Of a DNA stretch of 55,540 nt, positions 43,629 to 51,007 are shown one piece after another. The notes under the pieces are model-generated. The model was not told the DNA's origin. It saw only the letters and a program-made list of their open reading frames with translations, and searched no databases. Position 1 is the stretch's first letter. Each line of letters starts with the position of its first letter. This DNA comes from Paracoccaceae bacterium (GTDB lineage Bacteria > Pseudomonadota > Alphaproteobacteria > Rhodobacterales > Rhodobacteraceae), in assembly GCA_020630695.1 (NCBI GenBank), contig JAHDIS010000015.1, positions 9,193-64,732 on the forward strand, given 5' to 3'. A program made the translations under genes and the position numbers.

Positions 43629-44999
43629 ATGTCCATACCTCAATCCGGCGGCGGGCCGATCGAACGGCACGAACAACTGGCTGAATACTTGGCTGAAGGC
43701 TGCAAACCGCGCCAAGACTGGCGCATTGGCACCGAGCACGAGAAATTCGGCTATTGCAAGGACACTCGGAAACCGCTGCCCTATGAGGGCGAGCGTTCGA
43801 TTCTGGCCGTTCTGGAAGGCCTGCGTGATCGTCACGGCTGGGCGCCTGTCGAAGAGGCGGGCAAGCTGATCGGCCTTGAAAAGGACGGTGCCAATGTCAG
43901 TCTGGAACCCGGTGGCCAGCTGGAATTGTCCGGCGCGCCTCTCGAGACGATCCATCAGACCTGCGACGAAGTGAATGCACATCTGGCAGATGTCAAAACC
44001 ATCTCGGATGAAATCGGCGTTGGATGGATCGGGTTGGGGGCGGCTCCGATCTGGTCACACGAAGACATGCCGTTGATGCCCAAGGGCCGGTACAAGCTGA
44101 TGGACGGCTACATGCAGAAAGTCGGCACGTCCGGCACCACCATGATGCGCCGCACCTGCACAGTTCAGGTCAACCTCGATTTTTCATCCGAGGCAGACAT
44201 GGTTCAAAAGATGCGCGTGGCACTGGCCCTGCAGCCGGTGGCAACCGCTCTCTTTGCGAATTCACCCTTCTTTGAAGGCAAACCCAATGGCCACAAAAGC
44301 TGGCGCAGCCGGGTTTGGCGCCACCTTGATGATGCGCGCACCGGCATGTTGCCATTTGTATTTGACGAAGGGTTCGGTTTCGAGGCCTGGGTGCAATACG
44401 CGCTCGATGTTCCGATGTATTTTGTCTACCGCGATGGCCAGTACATCAACGCGTTGGGCATGTCTTTCCGTGATTTCCTCAAGGGCGAATTGCCCGCCTT
44501 GCCGGGCGAAACGCCCACCTTGTCAGACTGGGCCGATCATCTCACTACGGTCTTCCCGGAAGCGCGGGTGAAAAAGTTCATCGAAATGCGTGGTGCCGAC
44601 GGGGGGCCTTGGCGGCGGCTTTGTGCTCTGCCTGCATTCTGGGTCGGTCTGACTTATGACCAGTCCGCTCTGGATGCGGCTTGGGATCTGGTCCGGAACT
44701 GGGATGCCGAAACCCGCGAGGCGCTGCGCGTTGCAGCCTCGGTCGATGGCCTGCAGGCCGAGGTCAATGGCGTCCGGATGCATGACATTGCCCGCGAGGC
44801 CGTCGCGATTGCGGAATCCGGTCTCAAGGCGCGCGCCTGTCCGGGGGCCGGGGGACTGGTTCCCGATGAAACGCATTTCCTGAACGCGCTAAAGGAAAGC
44901 CTTGAGACAGGTATGGTGCCGGCAGATGAATTGCTGGAGCAGTATCACGGCGATTGGGATGGAAACCTCGATCGCATCTACGCGGACTTCAGCTATTGA
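43629..44999 (+). CDS. gshA: Glutamate--cysteine ligase (plant/alphaproteobacterial type)
   Basis: A 456-residue enzyme catalysing the first, rate-limiting step of glutathione synthesis. The type common to plants and Alphaproteobacteria shows WRIGTEHEKFGY, SLEPGGQLELSGAPL, HQTCDEVN, MRRTCTVQVNLDFSSE, FVFDEGFGFEAWVQYALDVP and FIEMRGADGGPW. The length is normal. Its product feeds the glutathione pool used by GFA-type and DsbA-related chemistry. The XRE-cupin betaine cluster begins 193 bp downstream after a 55-bp repeat. Confidence 0.95.
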   Translation: MSIPQSGGGPIERHEQLAEYLAEGCKPRQDWRIGTEHEKFGYCKDTRKPLPYEGERSILAVLEGLRDRHGWAPVEEAGKLIGLEKDGANVSLEPGGQLELSGAPLETIHQTCDEVNAHLADVKTISDEIGVGWIGLGAAPIWSHEDMPLMPKGRYKLMDGYMQKVGTSGTTMMRRTCTVQVNLDFSSEADMVQKMRVALALQPVATALFANSPFFEGKPNGHKSWRSRVWRHLDDARTGMLPFVFDEGFGFEAWVQYALDVPMYFVYRDGQYINALGMSFRDFLKGELPALPGETPTLSDWADHLTTVFPEARVKKFIEMRGADGGPWRRLCALPAFWVGLTYDQSALDAAWDLVRNWDAETREALRVAASVDGLQAEVNGVRMHDIAREAVAIAESGLKARACPGAGGLVPDETHFLNALKESLETGMVPADELLEQYHGDWDGNLDRIYADFSY

Positions 45000-45026
45000 T
45001 CGACGGGTTCGGAACCTGCGTCTTTG

Positions 45027-45081
45027 GTTTCTTTGTGCCTGAAATATCCCGGGGTGTTTGAGGGGCAGAGCCCCTCAACCG
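45027..45081. repeat. 55-bp dispersed repeat, copy 1
   Basis: Identical at every base to 50903-50957. It has a left part (GTTTCTTTGTGCCTGAAAT...) and a hairpin TGAGGGGC-AGA-GCCCCTCA at about 45059-45077. It lies 27 bp after the gshA stop. Short dispersed elements with this make-up behind genes are common in Rhodobacteraceae genomes; here it may end transcription. Confidence 0.9.
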
Positions 45082-45122
45082 TTCGTGCCGGTGCCCGCGA
45101 TTTGAAAAATCTGACTTAGGTC

Positions 45123-45147
45123 GTGAAAAAATGCTTTGATTTTTCAC
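45123..45147. promoter_or_regulatory. Operator candidate O1 of the XRE-cupin regulator
   Basis: A perfect inverted repeat with 8-bp arms GTGAAAAA and TTTTTCAC, separated by 9 bp, lies 46 bp upstream of the regulator start. Its half-sites match those of the second repeat at 45161-45187. Confidence 0.65.
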
Positions 45148-45160
45148 CGCGCCGTGGCAG

Positions 45161-45187
45161 CGTGAAATTCCAGCGAAATTTTTCACG
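45161..45187. promoter_or_regulatory. Operator candidate O2 abutting the XRE-cupin start
   Basis: Arms CGTGAAA and TTTCACG (7 bp perfect, 13 bp apart) end 5 bp before the regulator ATG at 45193. It repeats the GTGAAA/TTTCAC half-site of O1. Binding here would cover the start region, so autorepression is likely. No Shine-Dalgarno sequence is visible between it and the ATG. Confidence 0.6.
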
Positions 45188-45192
45188 AATCC

Positions 45193-45762
45193 ATGACCGA
45201 TCAAAGCCAGACATCCAAAACACTTGGAGCAGACCTTCGTGCTTTGCGACGCGCAAGAGGACTGACGCTTCAGTATCTGGCCGATCAGCTTGGGCGATCG
45301 GTTGGCTGGCTCAGTCAGATCGAACGAGATTTGTCAGAGCCATCGATCAATGATCTGCGTGAAATTGCGATGCTGCTCGAAGTTCCGGTCTCGGCCCTGT
45401 TCGCGCATGCACCGGCACCCGCGTCCGAAGATGGCTACGTGGTTCGGGCGGGCGCGCATCGCGCCATCGGCTCAGGATCTGCGGGACTGGTCGAGGCGCT
45501 TTTGTCCCCGGACCTGACTGATGATTTCGAAATGGTGCATTCCACCTTCGCCCCAAATTCAAGGCTGGGCAAACTGGTGACGCGTCCGACTCAAGAGGTC
45601 GCTTTTCTGATTTCCGGCCAGCTCGACATGATCATCGGCGCACGGCGGTTCACGATTGGACCGGGTGACAGTTTTCGAATTCGCGGGGAGCCCTTTGAGT
45701 GGATCAACCCTTATGACACTCCTGCCGTGGCCATCTGGGTCATTGCGCCACCAGTATATTAA
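45193..45762 (+). CDS. XRE-family regulator with C-terminal cupin domain
   Basis: A 189-residue regulator. The helix-turn-helix is at residues about 10-66 (LGADLRALRRARGLTLQYLA, GRSVGWLSQIERDLSEPSI), and the cupin sensor at about 110-185 (STFAPNSRLGKLVTRPTQ, FLISGQLDMIIG, GPGDSFRIRGEPFEWINP). XRE-cupin regulators such as PuuR-like proteins control small-molecule catabolism through the cupin. It heads a tightly packed set running to at least 49891 and has two matching inverted repeats upstream, so it likely senses a cluster metabolite and represses itself and the operon. Confidence 0.9.
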   Translation: MTDQSQTSKTLGADLRALRRARGLTLQYLADQLGRSVGWLSQIERDLSEPSINDLREIAMLLEVPVSALFAHAPAPASEDGYVVRAGAHRAIGSGSAGLVEALLSPDLTDDFEMVHSTFAPNSRLGKLVTRPTQEVAFLISGQLDMIIGARRFTIGPGDSFRIRGEPFEWINPYDTPAVAIWVIAPPVY

Positions 45763-45771
45763 GGGCCGCAC

Positions 45772-46398
45772 ATGAGTTTTGAAGCTTGGATCATTTTTGC
45801 GACTTTCTGGGCCGTCTTTGTCACAACGCCCGGGCCTAACGCTGTGAACTGCATCCAGAATGGCATGGCTTTTGGCTTTGTGCGCAGTCTGGCCGGTGTC
45901 GCTGCAATCCTGACACAGGCAGCGCTGTTTCTGGCCCTTTCGGCGCTGGGCGTGACGGCCTTGATCGCCGCATCGCCCACGGCCTTTCTTGTGGCCAAAC
46001 TGATCGGTGCGGGCGTGCTGATCTATCTCGGTGTTCGGGGCTGGATTCGGGCAAAGCTGCCGATCAAGGCGGATGCTCAACCTTCGGCGCAGATCTATGC
46101 GCGCGCCTTTGCCATCGCCACGATCAATCCCAAGTCGGTTGCGGGCTATCTGGCGGCCTTTTCCCAGTTTGTTCAACCCGATGTGCCAATTGGCGAACAA
46201 ATGTGGGCTATCGTGCCGACGGCGCTGGCTTTGACCGCGATCAGTTACTGCGGCTACACCGCGTTGGGTACGGTTTTGGGCCGTGCTGCATTGTCCGCCA
46301 TTGCCAACACCGTCATCAGACGGGTGCTGGCTGTCTGCTTCATTCTTTATGGATTGGCGCTGGGTGCCACCGCCTTGCCACAAGGGGATGCGTCGTGA
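45772..46398 (+). CDS. LysE/RhtB-family exporter (first copy)
   Basis: A 208-residue inner-membrane protein with six hydrophobic helices and the LysE signature FVTTPGPNAVNCIQNGMAFG in helix 1 plus INPKSVAGYLAAFSQF. LysE/RhtB members export amino acids or small related metabolites. It begins 9 bp after the XRE-cupin gene and overlaps the GFA gene by 4 bp (GTGA). The clustered position suggests export of an amino acid or methylated amine, but the substrate is unknown. Confidence 0.9.
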   Translation: MSFEAWIIFATFWAVFVTTPGPNAVNCIQNGMAFGFVRSLAGVAAILTQAALFLALSALGVTALIAASPTAFLVAKLIGAGVLIYLGVRGWIRAKLPIKADAQPSAQIYARAFAIATINPKSVAGYLAAFSQFVQPDVPIGEQMWAIVPTALALTAISYCGYTALGTVLGRAALSAIANTVIRRVLAVCFILYGLALGATALPQGDAS

Positions 46399-46766
46399 AG
46401 GGAAGCTGTCTTTGCGGCGCGGTTACCTACCGCGTCCTGGGCTCTGCGGGTGCCCCGGCTGCCTGCCATTGTACGCAATGCCGCAAGCAATCGGGACACG
46501 TCTGGGCGTCGTCCTATACGGCGGATGGCAGTTTGGAAATCACCGGTGAGGTGCGTTGGTACCAGTCATCTGCCAAAGCCCGTCGCGGCTTTTGCCCGAC
46601 ATGCGGGTCGGCGCTGTTCTGGGATCACACAGATGATCCGTTCATCTGTTTTTCGACCGGGTCCATCGATGGGCCCACCGGGCTGAGCCTGCGCGGACAC
46701 ATCCATACGCAGACCAAGGGTGACTACTACGACATCAATCCCAATGACCCACAGCGTGAAACCTGA
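46395..46766 (+). CDS. GFA/CENP-V-family zinc protein
   Basis: A 123-residue protein of the GFA family, the fold of glutathione-dependent formaldehyde-activating enzyme. Zinc ligands are present: CLCGAV (Cys 5, Cys 7), CHCTQCRK (Cys 24, 26, 29) and FCPTCGSAL. The start is a GTG at 46395 overlapping the LysE stop; an ATG at 46389 is in another frame. Most small GFA proteins have no proven Gfa activity, but a neighbour that oxidises N-methyl groups makes formaldehyde or glutathione adduct handling a natural hypothesis. Confidence 0.88.
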   Translation: MKGSCLCGAVTYRVLGSAGAPAACHCTQCRKQSGHVWASSYTADGSLEITGEVRWYQSSAKARRGFCPTCGSALFWDHTDDPFICFSTGSIDGPTGLSLRGHIHTQTKGDYYDINPNDPQRET

Positions 46767-46769
46767 GCC

Positions 46770-47408
46770 ATGATCGACACGCTGTTGCATATGGATCCCG
46801 TCCTGATTGGTGCATTTCTGAGTGCCGGTCTGCTGTTGAACCTGACGCCGGGCGCTGATGTTGCCTTTGCAGTGGCATCGGGCGCGCAGGGCGGGGCACG
46901 GGCCGGGGTTGCCGCTGCGGCCGGAATTACGCTGGGAAGTCTGTGCCATACGTGCCTTGCGGCGTTTGGTCTGGCGGCCGTGCTGGCCGCGCAACCTGCT
47001 GCCTATGACGTGATACGCTGGGCGGGGGCGGTCTATCTGCTCTGGCTGGCGTGGCGCGCGTGGCAATCAGCGCAAATGCAGACTGGTGCGACCGATGTGA
47101 AAACGGCGGTCAGTTGGTCACTGCGCGGCGCCTTTCTGCGCGGCGCTTTGACCAATCTGCTCAATCCAAAGGTTGCGCTGTTTCAACTCGCCTTTCTGCC
47201 CCAGTTTGCTGACCCCATGTCAGGGCCGATCTGGCAGCAGATGGTTCTGCTCGGCTTGCTGTTTGCCTTGACCGGGTTCTTTGTCACTGCCGCTTATGGC
47301 GCATTGGCTGGCCGTTTTGCGGCGGCCCTGCGCCAAAGGGGTGCCGCCCTCAACCGCCTATGCGCGATCGTCTTTGCCGGGCTTGCTGCCCGTCTTGCTC
47401 TTTCTTGA
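46770..47408 (+). CDS. LysE/RhtB-family exporter (second copy)
   Basis: A 212-residue protein with six helices and the family block NLTPGADVAFAVASGAQGG plus NLLNPKVALFQLAFLPQF, the latter closer to RhtB. It differs considerably from the first LysE copy, so a different substrate is possible. It starts 3 bp after the GFA gene and ends 11 bp before the first dehydrogenase, clearly within the operon. Confidence 0.9.
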   Translation: MIDTLLHMDPVLIGAFLSAGLLLNLTPGADVAFAVASGAQGGARAGVAAAAGITLGSLCHTCLAAFGLAAVLAAQPAAYDVIRWAGAVYLLWLAWRAWQSAQMQTGATDVKTAVSWSLRGAFLRGALTNLLNPKVALFQLAFLPQFADPMSGPIWQQMVLLGLLFALTGFFVTAAYGALAGRFAAALRQRGAALNRLCAIVFAGLAARLALS

Positions 47409-47419
47409 AAGGAAACGCC

Positions 47420-49891
47420 ATGTCCGATTCTGCAACGTTCCCGACAACGGCCCGTGTGGTCATCATTGGCGGCGGTGCCGTCGGCGCCTCATGCGCCTAC
47501 CATATCGCCAAAGCGGGCTGGGACGTGGTGCTGTTGGAAAAAAACGAACTGACAGCCGGCTCCACCTGGCACGCGGCTGGCAACTGCCCGTCGTTCAGCA
47601 CCTCTTGGGCCGTGATGAACATGCAGCGCTATTCGCTGGAACTGTACCGGACGCTGGCCGATGAGGTCGACTACCCGATGAACTACCACGTGACCGGGTC
47701 GATCCGTCTGGCGCATTCCAAAGAACGCATGATGGAGTTTGAGCGCGCCTGTTCGATGGGCAATTATCAGGGGCTGACCCTGAACATGATGACCAACGAT
47801 GAGATGAAGGCGATGTATCCGTTCCTCGAAACCCATGATCTGGAGGGCGGCATGTACGACCCAGATGATGGTGACATCGACCCGGCACAGCTGACACAGG
47901 CCTTGGCCAAAGGGGCTCGCATGGCCGGCGCCAAGATTGAGCGTTTTTGCCCGGCGACTGGTGTCAGTCGCGAAAACGGTGAATGGATCGTGCACACGCC
48001 CAAGGGTGACATCCGCTGTGAAAAGGTCGTCAACGCAGCGGGATACTATGCGCAGCGCGTCGGTGAGTGGTTCAAACCCTACGGCGGTCGCACCGTGCCA
48101 ATGGCCACTATGTCCCACCAGTATTTCCTGACCGAAGAAATCCCGGCGATCAAGGAATGGTGTGAGAGCACAGGCAATCGCAAACTGCCGCTTCTGCGGG
48201 ACGTAGACAGCTCCTACTACCTGCGGCAGGAAAAATACGGTCTGAACCTCGGCCCCTATGAGCGCAACTGCAAAGGACACTGGATGACTCCGGATGATCC
48301 CATGCCCGAGGATTTCAGCTTTCAGCTTTATCCGGACGATCTGGACCGGCTCGAATGGTACATCGAGGACGCCATGGCGCGCGTGCCGCTCTTGGGTGAA
48401 GGCGGAGTCGGCCGCAATATCAACGGCCCCATCCCCTATGCGCCCGATGGCCTGCCATTAATCGGGCCCATGCCCGGTGTGCCGAATGCCTACGAGGCTT
48501 GCGTGTTCACCTTTGGCATCACGCAGGGCGGCGGCGCTGGTAAGGTTCTGGCCGAATGGGTGACAGAAGGTCAGACTGAATGGGACATGTGGGCCGTCGA
48601 TCCACGCCGTTACACCGACTACACCGATCAGGACTACTGCGACAAGAAAGCCATGGAGGTCTACGGCCACGAATACGCCATGCATTTCCCTTGGCACGAA
48701 TGGCCCGCAGCCCGCGACAAGAAGCTGTCCCCGGCCCATGATCGCGTCAAAGAGCTGGGCGGTGTCATGGGCGCCTACAATGGCTGGGAACGGGCCAACT
48801 GGTTTGCTCAAGAGGGTGACGATACCTCCGAAGAGAGCACGCACACCTGGGACCGGTCCGGTCCATGGGAGCCGCGTATTCGCGAAGAATGCGAAGCCGT
48901 GCGCGACGCGGCGGGCATCCTCGATCTGCCGGGTTTCTCTCGCTACCGTCTGCAGGGAGAGGGCGCGGCCGAATTCCTGCGTGGTCTGTGTACAGGCGGG
49001 ATCCCCAAGGTGGGCCGCATCGGTCTGCTCTACTTTGCCGACGATCGCGGCCGGATCGTGACCGAGATGTCAGCCATGCGGCTGGACGAAGATTTCTTCT
49101 TCCTGATCACGGCCGCCACCGCCCAATGGCACGATCTGGAGTGGCTGCAAAAGCATATGCCATCCGATGCAGGCTTTACGCTTACCGATGTGACCCGCGA
49201 ATTTTCCTGCCAGATCCTCGCAGGGCCCAAGTCGCGGGACATTCTGGCCGGTTTGACAGAGGCTGATCTTTCGCAGCCTTGGCTGACCCATCAATCCGCG
49301 CAACTGGGCGATACTTGGGTCCAGCTTGTCCGCGTGTCCTTTGCGGGTGAATTGGGTTGGGAAGTGCATTCCAAAATTGAGGACACTGCCGCTGTCTATG
49401 ACATGTTGCTGGAGGCAGGTCAGCCCCATGGTCTGAAGCCCTTTGGCATGTATGCCCTCAACAGCCTGCGGATCGAGAAAGGCTATCGCGCCTGGAAAGG
49501 GGACCTTTCTACCGATTACACCTTGTTCGAGGGCGGTCTGGATCGGTTTGTCAAACTCGACAAACCACAGGATTTCCCGGGCAAGGCAGCGCTTCTGTCC
49601 GAAAAACAAAAGGGCAGTGCAAAGCGGTTTGTCACCTTGCTGGTCGAGGCGGGTGACTGCGATGCGCCCTATATGTCAACGCTTTGGCATGGCGATGATG
49701 TTGTCGGCGAGACAACCTCGGGTGCTTGGGGCTACCGTATTGGCGCCTCGGTGGCGCTTGGCATGGTGCGGTCCGATCTGGCCGAGCCGGGAACCGAATT
49801 GCAGGTGAACATCTACGGCCAGATGTGCCGCGCCGTTGTTCAGGAAGACCGCCCGCTTTGGGATCCGGAAAACGAGCGGTTGCGTGCATGA
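47420..49891 (+). CDS. Dimethylglycine/sarcosine-dehydrogenase-type FAD-GcvT protein 1
   Basis: An 823-residue protein with an N-terminal FAD domain (VVIIGGGAVGASCAYHIAK; STWHAAGN where His 51 matches the covalent-FAD His of DMGDH) and a C-terminal tetrahydrofolate-binding GcvT domain from about residue 430 (YRLQGEGAAEFL, FAGELGWEVHS, LRIEKGYRAWKGDLS, GAWGYRIGASVALGMV). The family removes N-methyl groups oxidatively and passes them as formaldehyde to THF. Segments near the FAD site (NCPSFSTSWAVMNMQ) differ from the second copy, suggesting another substrate. GAAAGGAAA precedes the ATG. Confidence 0.9.
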   Translation: MSDSATFPTTARVVIIGGGAVGASCAYHIAKAGWDVVLLEKNELTAGSTWHAAGNCPSFSTSWAVMNMQRYSLELYRTLADEVDYPMNYHVTGSIRLAHSKERMMEFERACSMGNYQGLTLNMMTNDEMKAMYPFLETHDLEGGMYDPDDGDIDPAQLTQALAKGARMAGAKIERFCPATGVSRENGEWIVHTPKGDIRCEKVVNAAGYYAQRVGEWFKPYGGRTVPMATMSHQYFLTEEIPAIKEWCESTGNRKLPLLRDVDSSYYLRQEKYGLNLGPYERNCKGHWMTPDDPMPEDFSFQLYPDDLDRLEWYIEDAMARVPLLGEGGVGRNINGPIPYAPDGLPLIGPMPGVPNAYEACVFTFGITQGGGAGKVLAEWVTEGQTEWDMWAVDPRRYTDYTDQDYCDKKAMEVYGHEYAMHFPWHEWPAARDKKLSPAHDRVKELGGVMGAYNGWERANWFAQEGDDTSEESTHTWDRSGPWEPRIREECEAVRDAAGILDLPGFSRYRLQGEGAAEFLRGLCTGGIPKVGRIGLLYFADDRGRIVTEMSAMRLDEDFFFLITAATAQWHDLEWLQKHMPSDAGFTLTDVTREFSCQILAGPKSRDILAGLTEADLSQPWLTHQSAQLGDTWVQLVRVSFAGELGWEVHSKIEDTAAVYDMLLEAGQPHGLKPFGMYALNSLRIEKGYRAWKGDLSTDYTLFEGGLDRFVKLDKPQDFPGKAALLSEKQKGSAKRFVTLLVEAGDCDAPYMSTLWHGDDVVGETTSGAWGYRIGASVALGMVRSDLAEPGTELQVNIYGQMCRAVVQEDRPLWDPENERLRA

Positions 49892-49980
49892 GATCGGGCG
49901 ACGTGACAAGCCTTGCGCGATTTGACATCAGCGGCACCGGGCGCAGCAGTATGCGCCCGGTTGCAGGAGATATTAGATGA
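49888..49980 (+). CDS. Possible 30-codon mini-ORF bridging dehydrogenase 1 and methyltransferase genes
   Basis: An ATG at 49888 overlaps the dehydrogenase stop (ATGA) and the frame ends at a TGA (49978-49980) that overlaps the next ATG in the same way. The peptide begins MRSGDVTSLARFDISG and has no known family. Its second half lies within a strong hairpin. It may be a chance frame, a leader-type peptide, or a reinitiation bridge. Confidence 0.25.
   Translation: MRSGDVTSLARFDISGTGRSSMRPVAGDIR
49936..49961 (+). promoter_or_regulatory. Strong hairpin in front of the methyltransferase gene
   Basis: A perfect 10-bp stem (arms ACCGGGCGCA and TGCGCCCGGT) with a 6-nt loop ends 3 nt before the AGGAGA ribosome site of the downstream gene (ATG 49977). 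There is no T-run, so it is not a standard terminator. It could tune expression, stabilise a cut mRNA end or act as a regulatory structure. Confidence 0.7.
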
Positions 49981-50897
49981 CCGAGATAACCCTTCTTGAC
50001 GGCGGCATGGGTCAGGAACTGATCCGCCGTTCCGGCAAACCCGCGGCGCCGCTTTGGTCCACGCAGGTCATGATCGACATGCCCGGTTTGGTGGCCGAGG
50101 TGCACGGTGACTACGCCGATGCCGGTGCGACGGTCGCGACCACCAACAGCTATGCCATTCACCGAGACCGGCTGCGCGGCGGCGACAGCAATCACTACGC
50201 GTCCGAAGGTCAGCAGATGCCGGATCGCGAACATCAATTCGAGGCGCTGCACGGCGCGGCACTGGCCGAAGCCCAGTCTGTGAAAAACCGTTCGCGCGTT
50301 GCAGGCTCAGTTGGGCCGCTTGGCGCCAGCTACCGATCCGACATTCACCCCGGTTTTGATGTTGCAATGCCGCTCTACGCCGAAGTTGCAAAAATTCTGG
50401 CGCCGCAGGTGGATCTCTTGCTCTTTGAAACCATCGCATCGCTTGATGCCGCACGCGCCTGCCTCGAAGCCGGTCGCCAGACCGATCGTCCGGTGTGGCT
50501 GGCTTTCACGGTGGATGACGAGGATGGCAGCCTTTTGCGATCAGGTGAGCCGGTTTCGGAGGCTGCAATAATCGCGGCAGATGCGGACGCTGTTCTGGCA
50601 AACTGCTCTGCGCCCGAAGCGATGCCCGCCGCGCTGGAAGCCCTTTCAAAATCCGGGCGTCCCATTGGCGCTTACGGCAATGCCTTCACGATGATCACGA
50701 AAAACTTTCTTGAAGGCGGCACAACCGCGGCTGATCTGCAGGCGCGCGAGGATATGACCCCGCAAACCTATGCGGACCATGCCATGAACTGGGTTGAAAT
50801 GGGGGCAACCATTATTGGCGGCTGTTGCGAAACAGGGCCGGCCCATATCGCTGAAATCGCATCCCGGCTGCGCGCATCCGGGTACGCCATCGTCTGA
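49977..50897 (+). CDS. Homocysteine S-methyltransferase, betaine-homocysteine type
   Basis: A 306-residue Pfam S-methyl_trans barrel. Zinc-binding cysteines are visible: Cys 210 in ANCSAP and Cys 283-284 in GGCCETGPAH. N-terminal LLDGGMGQELIRRSG and TTNSYAIHRDRL are typical. The family takes a methyl from betaine, S-methylmethionine or similar donors to homocysteine, making methionine. Its place between two dimethylglycine-dehydrogenase-type genes favours betaine (product dimethylglycine). AGGAGA precedes ATG 49977, right after a hairpin. A 55-bp repeat follows. Confidence 0.9.
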   Translation: MTEITLLDGGMGQELIRRSGKPAAPLWSTQVMIDMPGLVAEVHGDYADAGATVATTNSYAIHRDRLRGGDSNHYASEGQQMPDREHQFEALHGAALAEAQSVKNRSRVAGSVGPLGASYRSDIHPGFDVAMPLYAEVAKILAPQVDLLLFETIASLDAARACLEAGRQTDRPVWLAFTVDDEDGSLLRSGEPVSEAAIIAADADAVLANCSAPEAMPAALEALSKSGRPIGAYGNAFTMITKNFLEGGTTAADLQAREDMTPQTYADHAMNWVEMGATIIGGCCETGPAHIAEIASRLRASGYAIV

Positions 50898-50902
50898 ACC
50901 AT

Positions 50903-50957
50903 GTTTCTTTGTGCCTGAAATATCCCGGGGTGTTTGAGGGGCAGAGCCCCTCAACCG
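50903..50957. repeat. 55-bp dispersed repeat, copy 2
   Basis: Identical at every base to 45027-45081, starting 6 bp after the methyltransferase stop. Its right part contains TGAGGGGC-AGA-GCCCCTCA, able to fold. It ends about 50 bp before dehydrogenase 2, whose SD (AAGGAG) and ATG follow at 51008. Confidence 0.9.
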
Positions 50958-51007
50958 GTCGGATTGCAAAGCAATCCGAAACAGCTCGCTCTTGAAGGAG
51001 ACCGCGA

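Noticed and set aside
49892-49976. Possible SAM-II, SAM-V or SAM/SAH riboswitch before the methyltransferase gene
   Set aside because: A strong hairpin is present, but I could not find the conserved loop and pseudoknot bases of these classes. Only a structure-aware search could settle it.
45027-50957. The two 55-bp repeats as attachment sites of an integrated element
   Set aside because: No integrase, recombinase or tRNA gene lies between or next to them, and GC content inside is the same as outside.
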